Numbered from the stretch's first letter, positions 26,135 through 34,404 are shown. The stretch is DNA of 64,000 bases from Candidatus Cloacimonadota bacterium (GCA_023421135.1 JAEZUG010000072.1:11795-75794); one strand, 5' to 3'. Notes: generated from the sequence alone by a model not told the origin. Numbers and translations: made by a program.

Positions 26135-26577
26135 TGCGAATCTTTCTCACTTTGCTGGCATTTCCAACAGATACCGGACACATTCACTTTCACTTCTTCC
26201 AAATTGAATTTAAGTCGGGCGGCATCCTGCTTCAAAGCTGACATCAGCTCATCCAGATCGGATTCCATCACAGCTCCACAAACCCGGCAGATCCAATGTA
26301 TATGCCTGGGATGTCCCAGTATGTGCTCATAAGTATCACGGGAAGCACTGCGCAGAGATTGCTGCACTAATCCAGCTTCGATCAGGAGTGGAATAGTGCG
26401 GTAAACCGTGGCCAGTGAAACCAGATCAGACATCTCCCGCGCGATACGGTAGAGCTGTTCTGTAGTAAAATGATCATGAACCGAAAAGGCTGCTTCCAGG
26501 ATCTGCTGCCTGGGCAGGGTCAGCTTCAATCCTTTTCGCTTCAGATACGATCTAAACACTTCTGAATGTGAGGTCAT
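26131..26577 (-). CDS. Fur-family metalloregulator
   Basis: The 148-residue protein has a winged-helix DNA-binding domain (KLTLPRQQILEAAF, VSLATVYRTIPLLIEAGLV) and a dimer/metal domain with HPRHIHWICRVCG and a second pair of cysteines in CWKC. The two CxxC pairs should hold a structural zinc; histidines nearby form the sensing site. Its position before feoB and feoA and the 19-bp palindrome in its own promoter make an iron sensor that represses the operon and itself the best guess. PerR or Zur cannot be excluded from sequence. Confidence 0.9.
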   Translation of the reverse strand: MTSHSEVFRSYLKRKGLKLTLPRQQILEAAFSVHDHFTTEQLYRIAREMSDLVSLATVYRTIPLLIEAGLVQQSLRSASRDTYEHILGHPRHIHWICRVCGAVMESDLDELMSALKQDAARLKFNLEEVKVNVSGICWKCQQSEKDSQ

Positions 26578-26587
26578 GGATACTCCT

Positions 26588-26606
26588 ATTGAGATTTGTT
26601 CTCAAT
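26588..26606. promoter_or_regulatory. Fur-box-like operator (19-bp palindrome)
   Basis: ATTGAGA (26588-26594), TTTGT, TCTCAAT (26600-26606) form a perfect 7-5-7 inverted repeat of the length of a Fur box, though the bases differ from the E. coli consensus. It overlaps the -10 box and covers the likely transcription start of the fur-feoB-feoA unit, 11 bp before the start codon. Confidence 0.65.
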
Positions 26607-26632
26607 TATTCGTACCAAGGTTTTCTTGTCAA
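26605..26632 (-). promoter_or_regulatory. Promoter of the fur-feoB-feoA operon
   Basis: On the minus strand TTGACA (26627-26632) and AATAAT (26605-26610) are 16 bp apart. The hexamers match six and five consensus bases, making this the best sigma-70-type promoter seen in the window. Confidence 0.65.
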
Positions 26633-26840
26633 CTCCAAAGTGACTCAGCCAGGCTCCGGTATGCAGGCCAGTTTGTTCATAAATCCTCTCTTCATTATGT
26701 ACAAGGCAGCGGATTCAAAGCAATTGGATTGGTTGCAGATCAACTGTTCTCACCCTCTGGTTCCTGCAACTCCAGTCAAGCTATACTATCTTGTTTTCAA
26801 CTACATCCCTCACATTCTCAAGCCTTCTGTTAAATTTGTG
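26633..26840. other. Intergenic, no gene recognised
   Basis: This stretch lies between the fur promoter and the decayed small gene. On the minus strand it has short coding-like pieces broken by stops that may be further remains of the same decayed gene. No RNA gene or repeat is seen. Confidence 0.4.
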
Positions 26841-27057
26841 CTACGATGCCATTCTGACATCCTCTACTATGTTCTGAGATATTGGGATAATGGCCCTGCT
26901 ATACTCGTTCTGAACCGTATTCCAAGCCAATTGCTGCAGCAAGAGGGCAGTGGAACCATCTATCTGGGCGGGATAGTAGCTATTGCCCACCGGACTAATG
27001 TTCCAAATCTTGGCCTACTATGATGAGCAGGATAAAAAAGCATAGTGCTTTGTTCAT
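26841..27057 (-). pseudogene. Frameshifted remnant of a small secreted protein
   Basis: An excellent ribosome site (AGGAGGTAAC) precedes an ATG at 27055-27057, 8 bp after the stop of the FG-GAP gene. It begins a signal peptide (MNKALCFFILLIIVG) that hits a stop after 20 codons. A one-base shift restores a protein-like frame (IWNISPVGNSYYPAQIDG and on through WNTVQNEYSRAIIPIS) for about 55 residues to a stop at 26841-26843. Either the gene is decayed or the assembly has an indel. The product is not recognised. Confidence 0.55.
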
Positions 27058-27065
27058 GTTACCTC

Positions 27066-28688
27066 CTATTTGAGAATACAGATTCTTTTAGTTATTGTGA
27101 TTTTATCGTCATTAACAATCTTCAAGATATACAGGCCATTTGCTAAACTTGGAATACTCATCGTAATCGGAGTGTCGTTTTGCACCTCCCCGATCTTTCT
27201 GACACTATAGACTCTCTCTCCTCTCAGGTTAAACAATTCCAAGCTCTGTGGGCTGGGACGCCTATGCCCAGGCCCCGACAAATCTATATTAAGCATATCT
27301 GTAGTTCTGAGGGGGTTGGGATAAACGTTCAGTTCCCAACCAGCCTCAAGCTCAACCGGATCATCGTTGGCTACTACGGTGTCCGTCAGTGCTGTATTAC
27401 CTGAATATATGAAAACACGTCCTGTGGCGTACAGTGGAGCGGAATAGAACATAGGCGCAGATACGGCAAGGTCGCATAAGCCGTCACCATTTACATCACC
27501 TGCAGCTTTAGCATAGCCATAATTCCGCGTTCCATAATCATCGGGCGGGTACAGATACATGTCAATCAGCCCATCCATGTTCGGTCCGCCTACCCAGATA
27601 CCCACTTCTCCCTCGTAATAATTGATTTGATTAGTCGATCCAATCACTTCGTCATACCCGTCTCCGTTTAGATCTCCATAGATGAAAGGGTTCCCAATAT
27701 TTCGTCCTGGGTTGAACCATTCATGAAAGGGTGGGTTGTTATATACCAGTTGCAAATCACTAACAGGGCTTAAATCTGTTCCACCAAACCACACCTTGCC
27801 CACATACGCCTCAAAATCAGCATATCCATCGCCGTTTAAGTCTCCCAGGGGGTTTGCGGATCGAACAGTTATAGCATTAGTATTTTCAGATATCACCAAG
27901 CTATCCAGTTCCGGGTAATTGACTGAGCCATAATACAGCACGATTCTGCTGTTCATATTTGTTCCGCCGGGAATACCGTACTGCAGAACAAAATCATCCA
28001 GGTTATCCGCATTAACATCTCCCACCCCAATGGCAGTTCTTGCCACGGTGCCATTTGTCGTCTCAGCAAGGGTTAAAAATTGGGCTTCGTTGCCAGTCCA
28101 GATAATCAATCTGTCGATGTGAGGATTTGACCAAAGTGGGCAGTATATTACCATATCATCCAGTCCGTCTCCATTGATATCCCCAAGTGGCCAAGAAACG
28201 GTGTAATCGTTCAATTCATACGGAACGGTGATCGTCAAATCTGGTATTCCGGTGGGATTGGCCGATCCATAGTAAACAGCTGTTACACAAGAAGGATATA
28301 CAGGAAGAGTAAGTACCATATCGTCAATCCCGTCTCCATTAATGTCACCCCCATTATGAGGAGCAGAGAAATATAGCCCCCAATTCTGAGTACCCTCCAT
28401 CACGAAATCTGGGACATTATCCATATTGGGTCCACCCCAAAAGAAATAGATCTTCCCCCAGCGCTGATCGCTATTGTACACTCCTGTAGGATTCCAATAT
28501 GGAGAATGTACAATCACATCATCATAATCGTCACCATTGTAATCCATTATGGCCAATGAATTACCAAAATTGGAGCCATAGAACTCCCCGTATAGAGTAG
28601 TCATCAACTCCAAATGATCAAGACCCGTAAGCTGATTTACGGATACACTCAGTGCCAATATGAATAGCACAATTCTTAAGCGTTTCAT
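27066..28688 (-). CDS. Secreted FG-GAP (integrin-like) repeat protein with type IX sorting domain
   Basis: A signal peptide (1-22) is followed by at least seven FG-GAP/VCBS units with calcium-type loops: DYNGDDYDD, DINGDGIDD, DINGDGLDD, DVNADNLDD, DLNGDGYAD, DLNGDGYDE, DVNGDGLCD (about 45-430). These make a beta-propeller. Residues 450-540 are a C-terminal sorting domain (LNVYPNPLRTTDMLNIDL, LFNLRGERVY, LANGLYILKI, basic KRICILK end), as in proteins exported by type IX secretion. A role in binding or adhesion is likely; there are no catalytic motifs. The frameshifted small gene starts 8 bp after it. Confidence 0.88.
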   Translation of the reverse strand: MKRLRIVLFILALSVSVNQLTGLDHLELMTTLYGEFYGSNFGNSLAIMDYNGDDYDDVIVHSPYWNPTGVYNSDQRWGKIYFFWGGPNMDNVPDFVMEGTQNWGLYFSAPHNGGDINGDGIDDMVLTLPVYPSCVTAVYYGSANPTGIPDLTITVPYELNDYTVSWPLGDINGDGLDDMVIYCPLWSNPHIDRLIIWTGNEAQFLTLAETTNGTVARTAIGVGDVNADNLDDFVLQYGIPGGTNMNSRIVLYYGSVNYPELDSLVISENTNAITVRSANPLGDLNGDGYADFEAYVGKVWFGGTDLSPVSDLQLVYNNPPFHEWFNPGRNIGNPFIYGDLNGDGYDEVIGSTNQINYYEGEVGIWVGGPNMDGLIDMYLYPPDDYGTRNYGYAKAAGDVNGDGLCDLAVSAPMFYSAPLYATGRVFIYSGNTALTDTVVANDDPVELEAGWELNVYPNPLRTTDMLNIDLSGPGHRRPSPQSLELFNLRGERVYSVRKIGEVQNDTPITMSIPSLANGLYILKIVNDDKITITKRICILK

Positions 28689-28850
28689 CTATCCTCCTAA
28701 GTGGAAACAATTCCACATCATCTGTTAAGTTATTCCTCGTATCCGGTAGATTCGATCTCTCATCATGACATAATCTTGGCTTACCTTATGAATTGCCTTG
28801 AGTGATATCCTTTATTTATCTGCATCTTTTTAGATATCTGTGATTATTCA

Positions 28851-28880
28851 ATGATAATTATCAAGACCAATACTTGTCAA
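28851..28880 (-). promoter_or_regulatory. Possible promoter of the FG-GAP gene
   Basis: On the minus strand TTGACA (28875-28880) and TATCAT (28851-28856) are 18 bp apart, with matches of six and five bases. The leader would be about 155 nt. Confidence 0.45.
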
Positions 28881-29290
28881 GCAGGATTTTGCTTTTTGTA
28901 ATTCTGGATTTCAGTTCAGTGCTGGATTTGTAATTCTCTGAGTAAGGGTTGACTTACAAGAGTTGAAGCTCTGCAGCTCTTTTCACTGTTCACTGCTCAC
29001 GGATTCCTCCAGGATACAGGATGGAGACAAGGAAGTGACAAGTGACGAGTGCTGTGTTGCTTTGCTTGGTGGTGAACAATGAACAGAGCTACCAACCCGA
29101 TTTATCGGGTATTCAGATTAGAGGCGATGGTTTCAACCACCGTATTCTGTGGCGCAAACGACGATCTTACCCCATTTACCGGAACGGGACCGGGGATCAA
29201 CTATTATGTGATCAGAGGCTTCATATATTTGGATACTCGCAGTGCTTTTACAATATTGTAGCAGTCATACTTCTAGATTGTTTTTTGACC
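28881..29290. other. Non-coding stretch, possibly decayed gene
   Basis: This is part of a 1.28-kb gap between the FG-GAP and deacetylase genes. Open frames exist on the plus strand (for example 29079-29261, which reads VSTTVFCGAND and GPGINYYVIRG), but none has a ribosome site and frames are short. It could be a relic of an exoprotein gene. No RNA gene is recognised. Confidence 0.4.
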
Positions 29291-29293
29291 ATA

Positions 29294-29310
29294 ACCCCGC
29301 CCTGCGGGGT
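29294..29310. repeat. GC-rich palindrome, copy a
   Basis: ACCCCGC (29294-29300), CCT, GCGGGGT (29304-29310): a perfect 7-bp stem. The same 17 bases recur at 29755-29771. Confidence 0.75.
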
Positions 29311-29320
29311 GGCATCTGTG

Positions 29321-29346
29321 GTGCTTCGGAGAGCGCTAATACACTT
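29321..29346. repeat. Direct repeat with small hairpin, copy 1
   Basis: The 26-bp unit is shared with 29881-29906, with two differences. It contains GCTTCGGAGAGC, a self-complementary core, and ends in ACACTT. Confidence 0.7.
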
Positions 29347-29392
29347 TTCTGGGCTCCTGTCTGTGGTGCTGTTCGACATGGATTGTATTTTC

Positions 29393-29569
29393 CTGGATTC
29401 CGGGCAATTCTGTCCCAAACCTTCACCTCCCAGTCTACGCAGGCCGTCATTCCGGGAAATTCAGTCCCAAAGCTTCACCTCCCAGACTGCACATGCCGTC
29501 ATTCCGGGAATTCGGGGTCACCAAAGCCGAACGGAGAGAGGCTTTGGGGCAGAATTGCCCGGAATCCAG
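29393..29569. repeat. 27-bp inverted repeat flanking 123 bp
   Basis: The left arm 29393-29419 and right arm 29543-29569 are reverse complements with 26 of 27 matches (the left begins CTGGATTCCGGGCAATTCTG). The space between holds most of the 52-bp tandem repeat. The layout resembles a small non-autonomous element, but no target-site duplication is evident. Confidence 0.75.
29398..29510. repeat. 52-bp tandem repeat, just over two copies
   Basis: Units start at 29398, 29450 and 29502 (the third is truncated), each beginning TTCCGGG and containing TTCACCTCCCAG. The exact 52-bp spacing and about 85 per cent identity show duplication. The open frame read through it on either strand is an artefact of the repeat. 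Confidence 0.75.
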
Positions 29570-29754
29570 AAAGATTATGCCATTAGTACCGCGGTATCAC
29601 TCAAGCAGAGTCTTTCCAATAGTGGGTGAACAAGCTCCGTGGATTCCTGACTCGTTGTTTAACCGGCTATGCAGGTATGAAACAACAAAAAAGTAATGAC
29701 GGATCGTGGGGCTGGGTGGTGGAGCGTAATGACGTGAAGTGGTACTCGTCACAA

Positions 29755-29771
29755 ACCCCGCCCTGCGGGGT
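29755..29771. repeat. GC-rich palindrome, copy b
   Basis: ACCCCGC (29755-29761), CCT, GCGGGGT (29765-29771) is identical to copy a. Confidence 0.75.
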
Positions 29772-29810
29772 GGGGGATTGACAAAAGAATATGTTCTTTG
29801 GCTCCGCTGA

Positions 29811-29838
29811 CCCACGGTTCGCTTCGCATCACCGTGGG
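29811..29838. repeat. Hairpin in repeat-rich intergenic region
   Basis: CCCACGGT (29811-29818) pairs perfectly with ACCGTGGG (29831-29838) around a 12-nt loop. No T-run follows on either strand. Confidence 0.6.
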
Positions 29839-29851
29839 CTCCGCAGATGTC

Positions 29852-29906
29852 ACCCCACTAAAGCGGGGTTCCGGGATGTGGCGCTTCGGAGAGCGCTAAG
29901 ACACTT
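29852..29906. repeat. Palindrome copy c and direct repeat copy 2
   Basis: ACCCC (29852-29856) and GGGGT (29865-29869) form a shorter stem of the same palindrome family. It is followed by TTCCGGGATGTGG and the second copy of the 26-bp direct repeat (29881-29906). TTCCGGGATGTGGCG recurs once more at about 29914-29928. Confidence 0.6.
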
Positions 29907-29967
29907 CGTGGGGTTCCGGGATGTGGCGTCGTGGTCGAGAGAGAATTATAGAAGGATTTTGTCTTAC

Positions 29968-30894
29968 TTATGTTCCGGTGTATTGCCGCACCTGGTTGAG
30001 GGACATGATCCTCACGCCCATTGCCTGTATCTGGCTAATGAACTTTTGCAGGGCTTCCAGCTTCGCACGATTGTGGCAGTGAGTGATCACAACAATGGGT
30101 TCCACCCGGTTCTTGTATCTGCCCAGGCTCTCAATCTTCGAGGCTATGGTAGCATCCGTATTATCGGGTACATCCAGAAAGATATCCCGGCGATAACTGC
30201 GTTGACCCTTTTGTTTGGCCAGATTGTAGCTCAGGCGATTGGTTGACACTGCGCTGTCTATAAAGAATATCCCCAGTTCGCTCATGCGATCCAGGAAAGG
30301 ATTCATAAGATCAGGATCGGCTGTTGCCGAGGAACCCATGTGATTATTGGCTGCAATCGCCATGGGTATCTGCCTATAGAAATCCGAAAGCAGGTTCTGA
30401 ACTGATTCGGCGTTCATGCCTGTTTTTATATAGCGTTCACCTGGGCTGGTGCGATTGCCCGTGGCTTCCATGGGCACGTGAATGATCACCTCGTGCCCGT
30501 GCTGCGCAGCCAGTTGAGCGCTGCGCTGAGTTTGCGGAAGATCCGGTAGCACTGCAAAGACAATCTCGGGAGGAAGAGAGGCAAATTCCTGCAAGAGAGC
30601 CCCGGAGGTATAGCCGAAATCATCAATTATAATCACAACCGGAGGAATCTCACCAGAGTTTGACCAGGAGTAGCTGGAACGCACAGAGAGACTATCTGTA
30701 GTGTTCCGATAACGGTTTTCTGTTACAACTCCTGCCTGCTCTGATTCCTGTTGAATGTCAGATGGTTCTTCGTTAGTGATCTCTGTGCTCTGATTGTTCT
30801 CACCTTCCAGAACCACGCTCTCCTGGCTTGCTTTGCAAGCTATAAGGAAGAACAGAACAATGAGGGTAAGGATTATCGCTAGTTTTCTTGCCAT
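29968..30894 (-). CDS. Divergent polysaccharide deacetylase (YibQ/DUF610), lipoprotein
   Basis: An N-terminal lipobox (FFLIAC, Cys20) makes this a predicted lipoprotein. After a low-complexity linker (25-75), residues 82-308 form a divergent NodB-like barrel: PPVVIIIDDFGYT with the Asp pair, HEVIIHVPMEA, ANNHMGSSATADPDLM, FFIDSAVS, and VVITHCHNR with the late histidine. This family probably removes acyl groups from, or cuts, cell-envelope glycans. The substrate is not known. The 5' end overlaps the DUF192 gene by 16 bp, and both are lipoproteins behind the M14 peptidase gene. Confidence 0.88.
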   Translation of the reverse strand: MARKLAIILTLIVLFFLIACKASQESVVLEGENNQSTEITNEEPSDIQQESEQAGVVTENRYRNTTDSLSVRSSYSWSNSGEIPPVVIIIDDFGYTSGALLQEFASLPPEIVFAVLPDLPQTQRSAQLAAQHGHEVIIHVPMEATGNRTSPGERYIKTGMNAESVQNLLSDFYRQIPMAIAANNHMGSSATADPDLMNPFLDRMSELGIFFIDSAVSTNRLSYNLAKQKGQRSYRRDIFLDVPDNTDATIASKIESLGRYKNRVEPIVVITHCHNRAKLEALQKFISQIQAMGVRIMSLNQVRQYTGT

Positions 30895-31367
30895 CTGATG
30901 ATATCGCCTTTTTGAAGGTTTTTTTCTGCTGAAACTCCGGCCAGGATCTCCAGAGTATAAGCATTGATTTTATCGGGTGCCAGGGTTTCTTCGCTATAGG
31001 GAGTCGTGTGGGGATAAATCTGGAAGATGTGTTTATCGTGATCGATGTAGATGATATCCAGAGAGAGATAGGTATCTTGCATCCAGAAGGGATGAGGGGC
31101 TTGACCATCCATGATGAAGAGCATGCCCTGGTTGGGCTCCATGCTATCCCGGTATTTCAGGCCTCTTTGCAGATCCTGATCGCTGCGAACGATCTCTATC
31201 TCAAATTCTGCCTTTTGCTCTCCCTGAGGCGAGAGTATTTCCAAGCTGCCATCCTTGCGGAAGCTATACTTGGGAGCAGCCTCGCTTTGCGGTTGAGATT
31301 CTCCCGTCTTACAGGCCAGCAGGCTCAAGGGCAGCAGCAGGCAGAGAAGAAGTCTCGCTATCCTCAT
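30879..31367 (-). CDS. DUF192-family lipoprotein
   Basis: The 162-residue protein starts with a lipoprotein signal (LSLLACK, Cys19). Residues 50-160 are one DUF192 domain: FEIEIVRSDQDLQRGLKYR, QGMLFIMDGQAPHPFWMQDT and LDIIYIDHDKHIFQIYP, with a closing strand AYTLEILAGVSAEKNLQKGD. The family is a small beta-fold without a proven function. The gene overlaps the M14 peptidase stop by 4 bp and the deacetylase start by 16 bp, so the three are translated together. Confidence 0.9.
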   Translation of the reverse strand: MRIARLLLCLLLPLSLLACKTGESQPQSEAAPKYSFRKDGSLEILSPQGEQKAEFEIEIVRSDQDLQRGLKYRDSMEPNQGMLFIMDGQAPHPFWMQDTYLSLDIIYIDHDKHIFQIYPHTTPYSEETLAPDKINAYTLEILAGVSAEKNLQKGDIIRWQEN

Positions 31368-34228
31368 TTGAGCAGGAGCATCCTATTGATCTGGGAATAG
31401 TCTTCTGTTCTGAGACGGTAGAAATACACTCCGGCAGCCATGTCTCTGCCTTGATCGTCTTTTCCGTCCCAGACGACGTGGTGCAGTCCCTCAGCTTGTG
31501 GTGCATCGACCAGACTACGCAGCAGTTGTCCTCTTGTGTTGAATACCTGGAGGTTCACTTGACTGCCGGCATTGGCAAGAGAGTAGGAAATGGTGGTGCT
31601 GGGGTTGAAGGGATTGGGATAGTTCTGCGCCAGGCTATTGACCAAGGGGCTCATACCTTGATCTGAACCCGAGGAACTGAGCACGATACTGTATTGGAAG
31701 GGGTGTCCATTGAGGCTTCCCACCAGAGGAATACTGCTGAGAGAGCTGCTGAAAGTGATCCCAATCTCCAGATCCTGTCCATCACTGATACAAATATAGG
31801 CATTACGGTATAAGAGTTCCATATCGAGAATACCCTCAGGAGCTGATACATCGGTAAGCATGGTGCTGTTGGGCTCGCCCAACACAAAGTCCAGAGCCCG
31901 AAGTTCCTGCGGAGCGCTGAAACTGAGATTCAATCTGGATGTTTCAGCATCATAACTGTAGTCAATCTCAAGCTGCGGGAAGCTTTGGGCTTCGCCGGTT
32001 TGCACCACAAAACGGTAGCTACTGTCTGTGATATAACGATGCAGCATATAAGCATCAAGAGAATTCAAGATATCATTGTTATCAACGTCTGCGGCTTCCG
32101 TTAGTTGCGGATTCCAGCCCGGGAGATCCGGATTGAGAATGTGGCCAAGAAGCAGGTTGAGATCCGTTTTGTTTACAATACCATCCAGAGTGATGTCACC
32201 ATGAATGATCTGGCTGGAAGCCCTGCCCATGATCTGAACGTCATCTATGCTGATGCCATCGCCAGTGGTATTCTGATCAGTTTGGATTCTGAAGCGTATG
32301 TAGCAGTTTGATCCGGTGAATGCTGCCAGGGAATACGAGAAGTCTTGCCAAGAGGTCTGAGATCCGCTCAGGCTGGCCAGGTTTGACCAGCTTGTACCAT
32401 TGGAAGACGCCTCTATATGGACGAAGTCATAGCCGGATTCCAAGCTGTACTTGGCTCGAAAGCTCAGTGAGGGCTCCTGAACTCCGGACAGGGACACAGG
32501 ATTGGTGAGCTTTATGCTTTTATTGATATTGTTGGCATAGTTCCCGCTGGGAGAATCTTTGAGAACGTGGTTGCTACCATCGGTGGAGATTGCCCAGGGC
32601 GAGGTTGCAGTCCAATTGGTAATGCCATCTTCAAAGTCATCCAGGAACAGCGGTTGACTCAGGATTATGGTTTGCTCTGGGTTAGAGGCAGAAATCATTA
32701 TGTTCCGGTTTTGAGTGGGGGAACCGCCAGAGCTGATCTGAAGAACGTAATCTCCTTCATATATGGAAGGTACAAAGAACTGGCCATCTGCAGAAGTGGT
32801 GAGGGTTGTGACTGGTGTGGTATTGATTGTGATGACGGCCTGTGGCACCGGATAACCCTCTATATCCCGGATAGTACCCATGAAGGATACCAATTGAGCA
32901 GGTTCAAGCGTGAAGTTCAGAGTTGCTCCCCCATTGGCGGGAATGCTGGCAGGAAGAGTCTGAGAGATGTATCCGGGCGCGCTGGCAGTAACAGAATAAG
33001 TGCCACCCAGAAGTAAGCGGTGATAATCGCCCAAAGCAGGATCGGTGTGAACAGCACGAGCATTGCCCGCTACTGAGATAGTGGCCTCAAGGGCTAAACC
33101 CGAACTACTGGTTACTGTGCCGTGCAGGCCTTTCTGGGCATACTCCATGTAGCTCAGGATAGACTCCCGGTTTTGATTCCAATAGGAATCGAGAGTGCTG
33201 GCTGCAGGCCATTTAATACTGCTGACCTCGCAGGTGATGTCTATACAATCCGTATAGCCATAGTTCCAATCCTGGAACGAGCCGGTGATCACATACCAGG
33301 CAGCCCCATTGGTAATGCCTTGGTCGAATTCACCGTTGTACATCGCCGTATATGGAGTTGAATAAGTCAAAGCCATACTGCGCAAAAGAGCATCGTCCGG
33401 AGCCAGGGAGTAAGTATAGTCCCAAGGGTAGTTCATTACCAGGGCTCCCCCGTGATAATTGATGGATTGGACAAAATTTCTACCCCGAGCCCAATTCATG
33501 AAGGCTACATTTTCCACGCCCCAGGATTCACCATCCGGATGCTCCTCGCCGGTAGGCATGGGAAAATTGCGGTTCAAATCTATCCCGGCCGAATTATAGC
33601 GCTGCTGCAGCACGTATCCATCCGGATTGGCCATGGGATTGATCCAGATTTCGGTGTTATCCACCAGGTTGGTGATTCTCGTATCAGTTCCATAGGAAGA
33701 TGTGAGGAGCTGGATCAATCTGATCATCAGGTCATATCCCACCACTTCATCTCCATGGATGGATGAAATGTAGCGGAATTCGGGCTCGACTTCGTCGAGA
33801 CCGACGTTGTCGCTGATCTTGAGATACAATAGAGGTCTGTTCTGCCCGCTGCTTCCTATCTGTACCAATTGGCAGATATTGGGATATTGAGCAGCGATGT
33901 TACTCATGAAAGTGGTGTATTCTGAAATGGAGAGATAGGCATTATCAGGATTGGAGGCATCATTACGGCTTTCCAATTCCGGAGCGTAACGTTCTGTTTT
34001 CATGGGTTGGGGGTCAAAGCCAAGATTCCGGAGCAGAGCTTCTTCTGAGCTCCCCCGCAGATAAGCAATTATGGTGCCTGTGGCATGATTGACATAGTCC
34101 ACGGAAACATTGTTCTGATTCAGGGTCTTAACATCAGTGGGTATGTCCCAGCTCTGAAGTCTTACCTCGTAGGCACATAAGATCGACACAAGAGAGAACA
34201 GGAGCAGTATTATGAGCTGCCTTTTCAT
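31364..34228 (-). CDS. Secreted M14 zinc carboxypeptidase with dockerin and type IX sorting domain
   Basis: The ATG at 34226-34228 is preferred (AAAGGAAC upstream, signal peptide at once), giving 954 residues. Domains: M14 carboxypeptidase (95-360) with zinc ligands HGDE (His158, Glu161) and His259, LNRNF (Asn219, Arg220) and catalytic Glu334; two CarboxypepD_reg modules (370-445, 448-525); a jelly-roll/MAM-like module (528-668); a type-I dockerin-like pair (676-740, GDITLDGIVNKTDLNLLLGH and ADVDNNDILNSLDAYMLHRY); a beta module (750-850); and a FlgD-like sorting domain (866-954, NYPNPFNPSTTISYSL). It should trim C-terminal residues from extracellular peptides. Confidence 0.93.
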   Translation of the reverse strand: MKRQLIILLLFSLVSILCAYEVRLQSWDIPTDVKTLNQNNVSVDYVNHATGTIIAYLRGSSEEALLRNLGFDPQPMKTERYAPELESRNDASNPDNAYLSISEYTTFMSNIAAQYPNICQLVQIGSSGQNRPLLYLKISDNVGLDEVEPEFRYISSIHGDEVVGYDLMIRLIQLLTSSYGTDTRITNLVDNTEIWINPMANPDGYVLQQRYNSAGIDLNRNFPMPTGEEHPDGESWGVENVAFMNWARGRNFVQSINYHGGALVMNYPWDYTYSLAPDDALLRSMALTYSTPYTAMYNGEFDQGITNGAAWYVITGSFQDWNYGYTDCIDITCEVSSIKWPAASTLDSYWNQNRESILSYMEYAQKGLHGTVTSSSGLALEATISVAGNARAVHTDPALGDYHRLLLGGTYSVTASAPGYISQTLPASIPANGGATLNFTLEPAQLVSFMGTIRDIEGYPVPQAVITINTTPVTTLTTSADGQFFVPSIYEGDYVLQISSGGSPTQNRNIMISASNPEQTIILSQPLFLDDFEDGITNWTATSPWAISTDGSNHVLKDSPSGNYANNINKSIKLTNPVSLSGVQEPSLSFRAKYSLESGYDFVHIEASSNGTSWSNLASLSGSQTSWQDFSYSLAAFTGSNCYIRFRIQTDQNTTGDGISIDDVQIMGRASSQIIHGDITLDGIVNKTDLNLLLGHILNPDLPGWNPQLTEAADVDNNDILNSLDAYMLHRYITDSSYRFVVQTGEAQSFPQLEIDYSYDAETSRLNLSFSAPQELRALDFVLGEPNSTMLTDVSAPEGILDMELLYRNAYICISDGQDLEIGITFSSSLSSIPLVGSLNGHPFQYSIVLSSSGSDQGMSPLVNSLAQNYPNPFNPSTTISYSLANAGSQVNLQVFNTRGQLLRSLVDAPQAEGLHHVVWDGKDDQGRDMAAGVYFYRLRTEDYSQINRMLLLK

Positions 34229-34304
34229 GTATGTTCCTTTAGTTTTTGCTACTTTTATTGTTCTACCAGCAGCAATTTCCATGCCTAAACCGGATAGAAA
34301 AAAA

Positions 34305-34399
34305 GCCAGGCTAACAGCGATACATGACTGGCATTGCTTAATGCTGCTTCATTCCTGACCTGACATGGTTCACAAGCAGCCATCACCACTGCGCCCGGC
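34305..34399 (-). ncRNA. ffs: Small bacterial SRP RNA (4.5S type)
   Basis: On the minus strand the invariant SRP core is present: ATGTCAGGTCAGGAATGAAG followed by CAGCA (about 34345-34365), which forms the Ffh-binding hairpin with its asymmetric internal loops and GGAA-type tetraloop. The ends pair as GCCGGGC (34393-34399) with GCCTGGC (34305-34311), one G-U pair included, and seven T (34298-34304) follow as a terminator. The length of 95 nt fits small SRP RNAs without an Alu domain. It targets ribosomes making membrane and exported proteins together with Ffh, whose gene is 7.2 kb upstream on the same strand. Confidence 0.92.
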
Positions 34400-34404
34400 A
34401 AAGC

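Noticed and set aside
26568..27023. 151-codon open frame on the plus strand between fur and FG-GAP genes
   Set aside because: It runs through the fur promoter and operator and opposite the decayed small gene; no ribosome site.
29042..29629. Long open frame on the plus strand through the repeat-rich gap
   Set aside because: It runs through the 52-bp tandem units and palindromes, the peptide repeats with the DNA, and there is no ribosome site or recognisable domain.
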